This document shows positions 1-8,441 of a stretch of 64,000 bases of DNA, one piece after another; within the stretch, counting starts at the first letter, position 1; each line of letters begins with the position of its first letter. The notes under the pieces are model-generated. The model made no database searches. It saw only the letters and a list, made by a program, of their open reading frames with translations, and was not told the DNA's origin. A program made the translations under genes and the position numbers. Source of the stretch: Xanthomonas sp. CFBP 8443 (GTDB taxonomy: Bacteria > Pseudomonadota > Gammaproteobacteria > Xanthomonadales > Xanthomonadaceae); contig NZ_CP102592.1 in the NCBI RefSeq assembly GCF_025666195.1, positions 868,001 to 932,000 of the forward strand, given 5' to 3'.

Positions 1-19
1 GGTAGCTGGTAAGCGCGCC

Positions 20-145
20 GGGACTCGGGACTCGGGACTCGGGACTCGCGAAAGCGGGCTCCAGTTCCGAGAAACGAGATCCGGAAAAGTAGAAACGATT
101 CGTGAGCGGGCTTTTCCGAGTCCCGCGTCCCGAGTCCCGAGTCCC
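20..145. repeat. Paired heptamer array A upstream of atpG
   Basis: Four perfect head-to-tail copies of GGGACTC occupy 20-47. Four copies of the complement (GAGTCCC, one variant GCGTCCC) occupy 118-145. The two arms are therefore inverted and could pair across a loop of about 70 bases. The right arm ends 12 bases before the atpG start codon. The same arrangement recurs before atpC and before the ABC ATPase gene, so it is a dispersed family rather than a local slippage product. Whether it acts as RNA structure, processing site or passive repeat is not known. Confidence 0.85.
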
Positions 146-157
146 GACGAGAAGAAA

Positions 158-1021
158 ATGGCAGGCGGACGCGAAATCAAAACCAAGATCAAGAGCGTGC
201 AGAACACCCGCAAGGTGACGCGCGCGCTCGAGATGGTCTCGGCCTCCAAGATCCGCAAGGCGCAGGATCGGATGAAGACCTCGCGCCCGTACGCGCAGGC
301 GATGAAGCAGGTGATCGGCCATCTGGCGCAGGCCAGCACCGATTACACGCATCCGTTCCTGGTGCAGCGCGATGCGGTCAAGCGCGTCGGCTACATCGTG
401 ATCTCCTCCGATCGCGGCCTGGCTGGCGGCCTCAACAACAACCTGTTCCGCAAGATGCTGGGCGAAGTGCGCCAGTGGCAGGACAAGGGCGCCGGCATCG
501 ACGTGGTCACCATCGGCCAGAAGGCCTCGGTGTTCTTCCGCCGGCTCAAGGTCGACATGGTCGGCAGCGTCAGCCACCTCGGCGACGTGCCGCAGCTGGA
601 GCAGCTGATCGGCGTGATCAAGGTGATGCTGGATGCGTTCACCGAGGGCAAGGTCGACCGCGTCTACCTGGTCTACAACCGCTTCGTGAACACGATGACG
701 CAGAAGGCCAGCTTCGATCAGCTGCTACCGCTGCCGGCGGCGGAGAATCAGGTCGCGCACCACGACTGGGACTACCTGTACGAACCCGATGCCGCGACCG
801 TGCTCGAGCACGTGATGACGCGCTACATCGAGTCGCTGGTGTACCAGGCGGTGCTGGAGAACGTGGCCTCCGAGCATGCCGCGCGCATGGTCGCGATGAA
901 GGCCGCCAGCGACAACGCCAACAAGCTGATCAGCACCTTGCAGCTGATCTACAACAAGGCGCGGCAGGCGGCGATCACCCAGGAAATTTCCGAGATCGTG
1001 GGCGGCGCGGCCGCTGTGTGA
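158..1021 (+). CDS. atpG: F1 ATP synthase gamma subunit
   Basis: This is the rotating central stalk of F1, which couples proton flow through Fo to ATP synthesis at the beta subunits on the cytoplasmic face of the inner membrane. The 287-residue length is normal. The N-terminal helix ([20 protein letters not shown]) and the C-terminal helix ending [15 protein letters not shown] are family hallmarks and form the coiled-coil axle. The start at 158 is preceded by a purine-rich stretch (gacgagaagaaa) just after heptamer array A. The gene belongs to the atp operon, whose upstream members lie outside the window. Unusually, the next gene is a lipoprotein rather than atpD. Confidence 0.98.
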   Translation: MAGGREIKTKIKSVQNTRKVTRALEMVSASKIRKAQDRMKTSRPYAQAMKQVIGHLAQASTDYTHPFLVQRDAVKRVGYIVISSDRGLAGGLNNNLFRKMLGEVRQWQDKGAGIDVVTIGQKASVFFRRLKVDMVGSVSHLGDVPQLEQLIGVIKVMLDAFTEGKVDRVYLVYNRFVNTMTQKASFDQLLPLPAAENQVAHHDWDYLYEPDAATVLEHVMTRYIESLVYQAVLENVASEHAARMVAMKAASDNANKLISTLQLIYNKARQAAITQEISEIVGGAAAV

Positions 1022-1114
1022 GGTTCGTCGGACTCGCCGTTGCGCACGGCGCTTCCGTTGTTGGAGCAACACGTTTCGCGCATCGGTCGCCACCTAAACT
1101 ACCAAGGAAATGGA

Positions 1115-1492
1115 ATGAACAAGGTTTTGCTCTCGCTCGCGCTGTGTGCAACCCTGGCTGCATGTAAGAAGGAAGAGGCCGCCCCCGCCGCTGACACCGC
1201 GACTCCGGCTCCGGCTGCCGAGACCGCCGCTCCGGCTACTCCGGCAACCGATGCCGCTGCTGCCGCCCCGGTCGCCGCCGGTCTTCCGAAAGAATGCGAA
1301 GACTATCTGGCCCGTGCGAAGGCGTGCTTCGCCAAGTCCGGCGGCAACGGCGCCGCTGCCGCGTTCCAGCAGGCGATCGACCAGTCCAAGGCACAGTGGG
1401 ACTCGATGGCCGACAAGAGCGGTCTGCCGGCGGCGTGCAAGCAGGCCAGCGACCAGTTCACGCAAACCGCTACGATGCTCAAGTGCGAGTGA
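1115..1492 (+). CDS. Small cysteine-rich lipoprotein inside the atp operon (DUF5339-like)
   Basis: The product is a 125-residue predicted lipoprotein. A signal peptide ends in a lipobox, LAAC, with Cys17 as the lipidation site, followed by KKEE and an Ala/Pro/Thr-rich linker of about 35 residues. The C-terminal domain looks like a helical hairpin with four cysteines, in a C-X9-C then C-X15-C arrangement, able to form two disulfides in the periplasm. It resembles the small periplasmic DUF5339 proteins, but this is a judgement by eye. ATG 1115 was chosen because the signal peptide starts there and AAGGAAATGG precedes it. It lies 93 bp after atpG and 113 bp before atpD on the same strand, so co-transcription is likely. 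A role in ATP synthase function is not shown. Confidence 0.8.
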   Translation: MNKVLLSLALCATLAACKKEEAAPAADTATPAPAAETAAPATPATDAAAAAPVAAGLPKECEDYLARAKACFAKSGGNGAAAAFQQAIDQSKAQWDSMADKSGLPAACKQASDQFTQTATMLKCE

Positions 1493-1503
1493 TGCGGTAA
1501 ATC

Positions 1504-1533
1504 GGATTCCCGGCCGGTAGCCTGGCCGGGAAT
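1504..1533 (+). terminator. Strong hairpin between the lipoprotein gene and atpD
   Basis: An 11-bp perfect stem (GATTCCCGGCC / GGCCGGGAATC) with an 8-base loop sits 11 bases after the lipoprotein stop codon. It is followed by TCTCCC rather than a clean T-run, so it may be a weak terminator or an mRNA-stabilising or processing hairpin. In either case it separates the lipoprotein from atpD and could set their relative expression. Confidence 0.5.
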
Positions 1534-1593
1534 CTCTCCCGGATGTTGCGGAAAGCCACCCGGTTTTCCAGAACACCCGAAAAACTTCGATAA

Positions 1594-3024
<1,431 letters not shown>

Positions 3025-3029
3025 CAGCC

Positions 3030-3149
3030 GGGATTCGGCATTCGGGATTAGGGATACGCAAAGGCGGGCATCGCGGTTGGTGGATTCGAATGGAGAGGGA
3101 AGGCGGTGCGATCGCCCTGACCAATCCCGAATCCCCCATCCCCAATCCC
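3030..3149. repeat. Paired heptamer array B between atpD and atpC
   Basis: Four degenerate units (GGGATTC, GGCATTC, GGGATTA, GGGATAC) fill 3030-3057. Four complementary units (CAATCCC, GAATCCC, CCATCCC, CAATCCC) fill 3122-3149. This is the A/T variant of array A (GGGATTC rather than GGGACTC) with the same inverted layout and a loop of about 64 bases. It starts 6 bases after the atpD stop and ends 22 bases before the atpC start, filling nearly the whole gap. Confidence 0.8.
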
Positions 3150-3171
3150 GCCTCGCGCCAGCGAGGTAACC

Positions 3172-3594
3172 ATGAGCACCATCCGTTGCGACATCGTCAG
3201 CGCCGAGCACGAGATCTACCACGGTGAAGCGACCCTGGTGGTCGCCACCGGCGAGCTGGGCGAGCTGGGCATCGCGCCCAAGCACGCGCCGCTGATCACC
3301 CGGCTCAAGCCCGGCAAGGTGGTGGTCACCACCGCCAGCGGCGAGCAGCTGGATTTCGCCATTTCCGGCGGCATCCTCGAGGTGCAGCCGCAGGTGGTGA
3401 CCATCCTGGCCGACACCGCGATCCGCGCGCAGGACATCGACGAGGCGTCGGTGCGCAAGGCCAAGGAAGACGCCGAGCGCATGCTGGCCAACCGTGGCGA
3501 AGGCATCGATGTGGCCGAGGCGCAGGCCAAGCTGGCGGAAGTCACCGCGCAGCTGCAGGCGCTGGAGCGCCTGCGCAAGAACCTCAAGCACTGA
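3172..3594 (+). CDS. atpC: F1 ATP synthase epsilon subunit
   Basis: Regulatory subunit at the base of the central stalk; it binds gamma and c-ring and restrains ATP hydrolysis. The 140-residue length is typical. Residues 1-85 form the beta-sandwich ([36 protein letters not shown]), and the remainder is the helical C-terminal domain. A ribosome site (gcgaggtaacc) precedes ATG 3172. It is the last atp gene: an intrinsic terminator follows 48 bases after the stop. Confidence 0.97.
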   Translation: MSTIRCDIVSAEHEIYHGEATLVVATGELGELGIAPKHAPLITRLKPGKVVVTTASGEQLDFAISGGILEVQPQVVTILADTAIRAQDIDEASVRKAKEDAERMLANRGEGIDVAEAQAKLAEVTAQLQALERLRKNLKH

Positions 3595-3642
3595 GCGACA
3601 GCGCACGCGCCGCCTGGCGGCCGCGCGCGAACGCGACGAAGA

Positions 3643-3666
3643 CGCCGGCTGCTGCCGGCGTTTTTC
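3643..3666 (+). terminator. Intrinsic terminator of the atp operon
   Basis: A perfect 7-bp GC stem, CGCCGGC (3643-3649) and GCCGGCG (3654-3660), with a four-base loop is followed at once by TTTTT (3661-3665). This is the textbook rho-independent form, directed rightward, and it ends the atp transcript. Confidence 0.9.
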
Positions 3667-4100
3667 GTTTGTGAGGCGCGCCGATCCATGCGGTGCGTCG
3701 CCATCGCGCAGCCCGCAAGCGCTGTGCATCTGCCGCCTGCGCCAAGCCTGCGCCGTCGTGTTCGCGGCCTGGCCATCTTCCTGATGATCCTGATCAACAC
3801 CGGGCGCCGGCACAGACGCAATGGCAGTCGACGCCATACAGCCAGCCCTGCATCGCCCGCACCGAGGCCGGGCGCGATGGATTGATTCGTAGCTGGTGTC
3901 CTGGCCGATTGACCGGCCGAAAGGCAATGCCGCGGCGGCGTCGCATCGACGCGTGCAGCGCCGGCTTTATCGCCGCTGACTCGACTGCACACTCGCATCA
4001 CAATCGCGGCGCCGTGCAACGAAACTGTCCCATCGTCTTGGGCAAGATGGCCGCCAGTCTGCGGATCCTCCCCCACGCAGACGCCTTCTGGAGAGCCACG
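3667..4100. other. Intergenic stretch with no convincing gene
   Basis: This is about 430 bases between the atp terminator and the chorismate mutase gene. Short open frames exist, but none has a ribosome site, signal peptide or recognisable composition. The last 100 bases presumably hold the chorismate mutase promoter, although no clear promoter motif stands out. Confidence 0.5.
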
Positions 4101-4673
4101 ATGACCGCTTCCGTTCCCGCCGTCCTCGCCCGCGCGCTGACCGCGCTATTGGCCGGCGCCGCCCTGATGGGCTGCGCGATGCCCGCGCGCAGCGCCACGC
4201 CGCTCGAGCCGCTGCTCGACCGGATCGTCGAGCGCAACGCGATCGGCGACCAGGTCGCGCTGAGCAAGTGGGACAGCGGCAAGCCGGTGCTTGATGCAGC
4301 GCGCGAGGCCGCGGTGCTGGCCAGCGCGCGCGCGCAGGCGCAAGCGCACGGCGTGGATGCGGACGACGCGGCGCGCTTCTTCGGCATGCAGATCGAATCC
4401 AACAAGCTGGTGCAATACCAGTTGCTGGCGCGGTGGCGGCTGCGCGGCCGTGCGCCCGACCAGCCGCGCCCGGACCTGGCGGCGCTGCGCGCGCGCCTGG
4501 ACCAGCTGCAGGGCGAGATGCTGGACGCCCTGCAGGCCAGTGCCGCGGCGCGGCAGGCGCCGGATTGTCCGGCCGCGACCGCGCGCGCGGCCGAGGCCCA
4601 TGCGTTGCGCTGGCAGTTGGACCAGGTCCACCGCACCGCGCTGGTGCGCAGCCTGGGCGATTTCTGCCGCTGA
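4101..4673 (+). CDS. Periplasmic (secreted) chorismate mutase, AroQ gamma type
   Basis: Converts chorismate to prephenate, on the route to phenylalanine and tyrosine. The 190-residue product starts with a signal peptide (ALTALLAGAALMGCAMPARSA), so the enzyme acts outside the cytoplasm. The mature part has the all-helical AroQ fold: PLLDRIVERNAIGDQVALSKW supplies the active-site Arg and Lys region, and FFGMQIESNKLVQYQLLARW is the second conserved helix. Two late cysteines (in APDCPA and DFCR) could form a disulfide, as in exported gamma-class enzymes. ATG 4101 is preceded by TGGAGAG. There is no operon partner; the gene stands alone. Exported chorismate mutases have been discussed as host-interaction factors, but nothing in this sequence shows such a role. 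Confidence 0.88.
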   Translation: MTASVPAVLARALTALLAGAALMGCAMPARSATPLEPLLDRIVERNAIGDQVALSKWDSGKPVLDAAREAAVLASARAQAQAHGVDADDAARFFGMQIESNKLVQYQLLARWRLRGRAPDQPRPDLAALRARLDQLQGEMLDALQASAAARQAPDCPAATARAAEAHALRWQLDQVHRTALVRSLGDFCR

Positions 4674-4760
4674 GCGGGGCGAGCCGCATCCGATTGCATG
4701 CAACTGCGGTCTGCGTCGCTGAGCGCGCGCAGCTTGCGCCGTTCGCAGCCGGGTTCATCC

Positions 4761-4828
4761 TGTAGGAGCGGCTTCAGCCGCGACGGGCTTTACCGGTAGG
4801 GCCTGTCGCGGCTGAAGCCGCTCCTACG
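4761..4828. repeat. REP-like double hairpin, copy R1 (GGCTTCAGCC type)
   Basis: Inverted arms of 23 bases (4762-4784 and 4805-4827) read GTAGGAGCGGCTTCAGCCGCGAC and its complement. Each arm is itself a small hairpin (GCGGCT-TC-AGCCGC). It lies between convergent genes (chorismate mutase and the GtrA-like gene), where it could also serve as a bidirectional transcription barrier. Confidence 0.9.
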
Positions 4829-4864
4829 GGGATCCCGGCAGGCCGAGGCCAGCGCCCAGCGGAG

Positions 4865-5248
4865 CTAGCGATACACCAGATGCCGTCCGATGAAGAACGA
4901 CAGCACCGCCAGCAGGCCTTCGACCACCGGTTTGGCCAGCCAGGCCAGGCGCAGGCCCAGCGCATCCACGCACAGCGACACCAGCCAGGTGCTGAGCAGG
5001 GTCAGCGCGATCCACATCGCCAGGAACCGGCCGAAGCGCTGCCAGCCCAGGCGCGCGCCGTCGCCGTTGGCGAAGGTGATGCGGCCGTTGAGCCAGAAGC
5101 CGATCACGGCGCCGCACACGCGGCCGAGCACGTTGGCCGGGACCGTCGGCATGCCGGCGGCGGTCGCCGCGACGAACACGCTCCAGTCGATCAGCAGTTG
5201 CAGCAATCCGATCAGCACGAACTGACTGCTCTGGCGCAGCAGACTCAT
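4865..5248 (-). CDS. GtrA-like small integral membrane protein
   Basis: A 127-residue protein made almost entirely of four hydrophobic segments (about 8-28, 38-58, 72-95 and 101-121) with short charged loops. This is the size and pattern of the GtrA family, whose members are thought to assist polyprenyl-linked sugar translocation across the inner membrane. FVLIGLLQLLIDWSVF, NVLGRVCGAVIGFWLNGRITF and SFFIGRHLVYR match the family layout. No glycosyltransferase sits next to it, so the substrate cannot be inferred. It diverges from glmU. Confidence 0.82.
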   Translation of the reverse strand: MSLLRQSSQFVLIGLLQLLIDWSVFVAATAAGMPTVPANVLGRVCGAVIGFWLNGRITFANGDGARLGWQRFGRFLAMWIALTLLSTWLVSLCVDALGLRLAWLAKPVVEGLLAVLSFFIGRHLVYR

Positions 5249-5390
5249 GGAAGCCCTGGGTTGGAATCAAGCGCGCATGCTAGCGTCTGCCGCGCGGATG
5301 TAAATGCCGCGGCGTCGCGATCGCGCGCGGTTGCGGCACGCATCCGCGGCTGGCTCTAAAATCCTCCTTTACCCGGAACGGAACCTCCCC

Positions 5391-6755
5391 ATGAGCCTGC
5401 CCCTGCACGTCGTGATCCTTGCCGCCGGTGCGGGCAAGCGGATGAAGTCCGCCAAGCCCAAGGTGCTGCAACCGATCGCCGGCCGGCCGATGCTGGCCCA
5501 CGTGATCGAGACCGCCCGCCACCTGCAGCCGGCGGCGATCCACATCGTCTACGGCCACGGCGGCGATGCGGTGCGCGCCGCCTTCGCCGACCAGCCGGAC
5601 CTGCTGTGGGCCGAGCAGGCGCAGCAGCTGGGCACCGGGCATGCGGTGCAGCAGGCGATGGCCGCGGTGCCCGATGCGGCCACCGTGCTGGTGCTGTACG
5701 GCGACGTGCCGCTGATCCGCGCCGATACCCTGTTGCGCCTGCTGCACTCGCCGGGGCGGCTGGCGGTGCTGGTGGCCGAGCCCGAGGATCCCAGCGGCTA
5801 CGGGCGCATCGTGCGCGACGCGGCAGGCAAGGTCGCCGCGATCGTCGAGCACAAGGATGCCGACGACGAGCAGCGCCACATCCGCGCCATCAACACCGGC
5901 ATCGTCACCGCCGAATCCACCGCGCTCAAGCGCTGGCTGGCGCAGCTGCGCAGCGACAACGCGCAGGGCGAGTACTACCTCACCGACGTGTTCGCCGCCG
6001 CCGCCGCCGAATTCACCCCGGCGGAGATGGTGCTGGTGGCCGACCCGACCGAGGCCGAAGGCGCCAACGACCCGTGGCAGCTGGCGCAGCTGGAACGCGC
6101 CTGGCAGCTGCGCGCCGCGCGTGCGCTGTGCGCGCAGGGCGCGCACGTGCTCGACCCCAACCGCCTGGACCAGCGCGGCCGCGTGCGCGTGGGCCGCGAC
6201 GTGTGCATCGACGTGAACGTGGTGCTGGAGGGCGAGGTGGAACTGGGCGACGGGGTCAGCATCGGCCCGTTCGTGCGGCTGAAGGACGTGGTGCTGGGGC
6301 CGGGCACCGAAGTGCGCGCGCACTGCGACCTGGAAGGCGTGGTCACCGAGGGCGCGGTGCAGATCGGCCCGTTCGCGCGGTTGCGGCCCGGCACCGTGCT
6401 GGCCGACGGCGTGCACATCGGCAACTTCGTCGAGACCAAGAAGGTGGTGCTCGGCGTCGGCAGCAAGGCCAACCATCTGAGCTATCTCGGCGATGCGACG
6501 ATCGGCAGCGGGGTCAACGTCGGCGCCGGCGTGATCACCTGCAACTACGACGGCGTGAACAAGTGGCAGACGACCATCGGCGACGACGTCTTCGTCGGCT
6601 CCAACAGCGCGCTGGTGGCGCCGCTGACCATCGGCAGCGGCGCCACCATCGGCGCCGGTTCGGTGATCACCCGCGATGCGCCGCCCGGCCAGCTCACCGT
6701 GGCGCGGGTGCGCCAGAGCACGCACGAAGACTGGAAGCGGCCGAAGAAGAAATAG
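5391..6755 (+). CDS. glmU: Bifunctional N-acetylglucosamine-1-phosphate uridyltransferase / glucosamine-1-phosphate acetyltransferase
   Basis: Makes UDP-GlcNAc, the precursor of peptidoglycan and LPS, in two steps: acetylation of glucosamine-1-phosphate, then uridylylation. At 454 residues it matches the family. The N-terminal pyrophosphorylase domain has [18 protein letters not shown] near residues 10-27. The C-terminal left-handed beta helix shows repeated I-G-x-x hexapeptides ([35 protein letters not shown]). ATG 5391 is used because the protein starts directly with the nucleotide-binding strand. Its pathway partner glmS lies about 13.5 kb downstream in this window. Confidence 0.98.
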   Translation: MSLPLHVVILAAGAGKRMKSAKPKVLQPIAGRPMLAHVIETARHLQPAAIHIVYGHGGDAVRAAFADQPDLLWAEQAQQLGTGHAVQQAMAAVPDAATVLVLYGDVPLIRADTLLRLLHSPGRLAVLVAEPEDPSGYGRIVRDAAGKVAAIVEHKDADDEQRHIRAINTGIVTAESTALKRWLAQLRSDNAQGEYYLTDVFAAAAAEFTPAEMVLVADPTEAEGANDPWQLAQLERAWQLRAARALCAQGAHVLDPNRLDQRGRVRVGRDVCIDVNVVLEGEVELGDGVSIGPFVRLKDVVLGPGTEVRAHCDLEGVVTEGAVQIGPFARLRPGTVLADGVHIGNFVETKKVVLGVGSKANHLSYLGDATIGSGVNVGAGVITCNYDGVNKWQTTIGDDVFVGSNSALVAPLTIGSGATIGAGSVITRDAPPGQLTVARVRQSTHEDWKRPKKK

Positions 6756-6863
6756 CCGGCCGCGCAGCGTGACCGGCTTCGCAACCGCAGCGGCGGCGCC
6801 GCGCTAAGGTGGCGCAGCTGGCAACACACGGTGCCGGCGTGCGACGACCCTGGGAGGTGTTCG

Positions 6864-7823
6864 ATGCAGGCACGAAACGCGCGGTGGTGGATGCTGGCGC
6901 TGTTGCTGATCACGGCGGGTGCCGTGCAGGCGCAGACCTTTCGTCTGTACCTGGCGCCGGACGGCGACGACACCGCGGCCGGGACCAGCGCGGCGACCGC
7001 GCTGCAGACCCTGGCCACGGCGCAACAGCGGCTGCAGGCGAAGTCGCCGCAGACGGAAGTGGAGATCGTGGTCGCGCCCGGCACCTATGTCGGCCAGTCG
7101 GTCCGCTGGACGTTCCGCAACGGCGCGCCGTTGCGCATCGTCGCCGCGGCCGGCGCCGCGACGATGCCGCGCTTCGACGGCGCTGGCGGCGGCACCTGGT
7201 TCACCCTGCGCGGCGGCGGCAACCAGCGCACCCAGCTGCAGTTCGTCGGCCTGGAGGTCAGCGACTACTGGATGGCGATGGACCTGGGCAGCAGCAACGC
7301 GGCGGCCGATGGCAACAGCGGCAACGAGATCCGCGGCATGCGCTTCACCCGCATCGGCGGCATCCACGGCCAGGGCAGTCCGGCGTATTCGTACGCGGCG
7401 ATCCGGCTGCAGAACTCCCGCGACAACCTGATCGTCGGCAACCAGTTCAACGCGATCGAGAACAGCAAGGAAACCTCCGGCTACATCCATGCGCTGTACC
7501 TGGCGCGGCATTCGACCGGCAATGTGGTGAAGGACAACACCTTCACCGACGTCAACGGCGACGTGGTGCGCACCCGCGATGCGTCCGACGCCACCGAGGT
7601 GCGCGGCAACCGCTTCGTGCGCGCCGGCAAGTACGCCGCGTTCTCCGACTGGTTCGACCTGGACCAGGGCGAATGCCCGTCGCAGGGCGGGCGCTTCATC
7701 GACAACACGGTCGGCGCCGGTTACTACGGCGCGATTCCGGCCACCGCCACCACCGGCGCCGACGACGCCTGCGGCGCGCTCAGCACGCCGCGCATCGCCG
7801 AGAGCGGCACGATTCGCGAGTGA
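6864..7823 (+). CDS. Secreted right-handed parallel beta-helix protein
   Basis: A 319-residue product with a clear signal peptide (MLALLLITAGAVQA, cleavage after about residue 25) and a ladder of short beta-strand repeats containing N-x-I/F-x motifs (GNEIRGMRFTRIGGI, DNLIVGNQFNAIEN, GNVVKDNTFTDVNGD, ATEVRGNRFVRAGKY). That pattern is typical of pectate-lyase-like helices. The opening FRLYLAPDGDDTAAGTSAATALQTLATAQ resembles the capping region of DUF1565-type proteins. No catalytic residues could be assigned, so a polysaccharide substrate is only a guess. The start follows a good ribosome site (GGGAGGTG). The C-terminus (TTGADDACGALSTPRIAESGTIRE) is repeated twice downstream. Confidence 0.8.
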   Translation: MQARNARWWMLALLLITAGAVQAQTFRLYLAPDGDDTAAGTSAATALQTLATAQQRLQAKSPQTEVEIVVAPGTYVGQSVRWTFRNGAPLRIVAAAGAATMPRFDGAGGGTWFTLRGGGNQRTQLQFVGLEVSDYWMAMDLGSSNAAADGNSGNEIRGMRFTRIGGIHGQGSPAYSYAAIRLQNSRDNLIVGNQFNAIENSKETSGYIHALYLARHSTGNVVKDNTFTDVNGDVVRTRDASDATEVRGNRFVRAGKYAAFSDWFDLDQGECPSQGGRFIDNTVGAGYYGAIPATATTGADDACGALSTPRIAESGTIRE

Positions 7824-7874
7824 GATGAGCAGCGCGGGCCTTCGTGTCTGTGCTGGACGCTTGCGGGACAGACT

Positions 7875-7940
7875 GTGGGAGCGACTTCAGTCGCGACGGG
7901 CTCTACCGGGAAAGCCTGTCGCGACTGAAGTCGCTCCCAC
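7875..7940. repeat. REP-like double hairpin, copy R2 (GACTTCAGTC type)
   Basis: Arms GTGGGAGCGACTTCAGTCGCGAC (7875-7897) and its complement (7918-7940). Compared with R1 the core GG/CC pair is A/T, changed on both sides so pairing is kept. It is part of the 255-bp duplicated unit. Confidence 0.9.
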
Positions 7941-7973
7941 AGGGACACCATCGAGTGACGTCGCCTGCATCGA

Positions 7974-8078
7974 ATGCGCTTGCTCGATGTCAGCGGCAGC
8001 TGCACCACTGGCGCCGACGACGCCTGCGGCGCGCTCAGCACGCCGCGCATCTCCGAGAGCGGCACGATTCGCGAGTGA
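7974..8078 (+). pseudogene. C-terminal remnant 1 of a beta-helix paralogue
   Basis: An open frame of 34 codons reads MRLLDVSGSC followed by the TTGADDAC...ESGTIRE terminus of the upstream beta-helix protein and a stop. No ribosome site or signal peptide is present. The residues before the shared part (SGSC) differ from the intact gene, suggesting descent from a paralogue rather than a copy of the intact gene. Confidence 0.55.
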
Positions 8079-8129
8079 GGTTGGGCAGCGCGGCCTTCGT
8101 GTCTGTGCTGGACGCTTGCGGGACAGACT

Positions 8130-8195
8130 GTGCGAGCGACTTCAGTCGCGACGGGCTCTACCGGGAAAGCCTGTCGCGACTGAAGTCGCTCCCAC
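8130..8195. repeat. REP-like double hairpin, copy R3 (GACTTCAGTC type)
   Basis: Duplicate of R2 displaced by 255 bases. The left arm begins GTGCGAGCGAC, one mismatch from R2, while the right arm is unchanged. It is embedded in the tandem duplication. Confidence 0.88.
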
Positions 8196-8228
8196 AGGGA
8201 CACCATCGAGTGACATCGCCTGCATCGA

Positions 8229-8333
8229 ATGCGCTTGCTCGATGCCAGCGGCAGCTGCACCACCGGCGCCGATGATGCCTGCGGCGCGCTCAGCACGCCG
8301 CGCATCGCCGAGAGCGGCACCGTGCGCGATTGA
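8229..8333 (+). pseudogene. C-terminal remnant 2 of a beta-helix paralogue
   Basis: Same structure as the remnant 255 bases upstream: MRLLDASGSC then the shared terminus ending ESGTVRD and a stop codon. The ending GTVRD (rather than GTIRE) and the end of similarity right after the stop suggest this copy is closest to the original 3' end of a deleted neighbouring paralogue. It is unlikely to be expressed as a protein. Confidence 0.55.
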
Positions 8334-8361
8334 GCGTGCCGCAGAGAGTGCGCACCACCCT

Positions 8362-8425
8362 GTAGGAGCGGCTTCAGCCGCGACGCACTCCAGTTAGTGC
8401 CTGTCGCGGCTGAAGCCGCTCTTAC
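8362..8425. repeat. REP-like double hairpin, copy R4 (GGCTTCAGCC type)
   Basis: Arms GTAGGAGCGGCTTCAGCCGCGAC (8362-8384) and GTCGCGGCTGAAGCCGCTCTTAC (8403-8425; one mismatch near the end). It ends 17 bases beyond the histidine-kinase stop codon and lies between convergent genes. Confidence 0.9.
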
Positions 8426-8441
8426 AGAAGAGCGCGAGGCG

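Larger units (their letters stand above)
7751..8333 (+). repeat. 255-bp tandem duplication of a gene 3' end plus a REP-like element
   Basis: The segment encoding TTGADDACGALSTPRI.ESGT.R. occurs three times, starting near 7751, 8006 and 8261, each exactly 255 bases apart (85 codons). The spacers between copies each carry a REP-like double hairpin (R2, R3) and the same surrounding text (TTCGTGTCTGTGCTGG at 7841 and 8096). Only the first copy belongs to an intact gene. The third copy ends at its stop codon, after which similarity stops. Confidence 0.92.

Noticed and set aside
3688-3885. Short 65-codon open frame after the atp terminator
   Set aside because: No ribosome site, no domain, and a composition like random GC-rich sequence.
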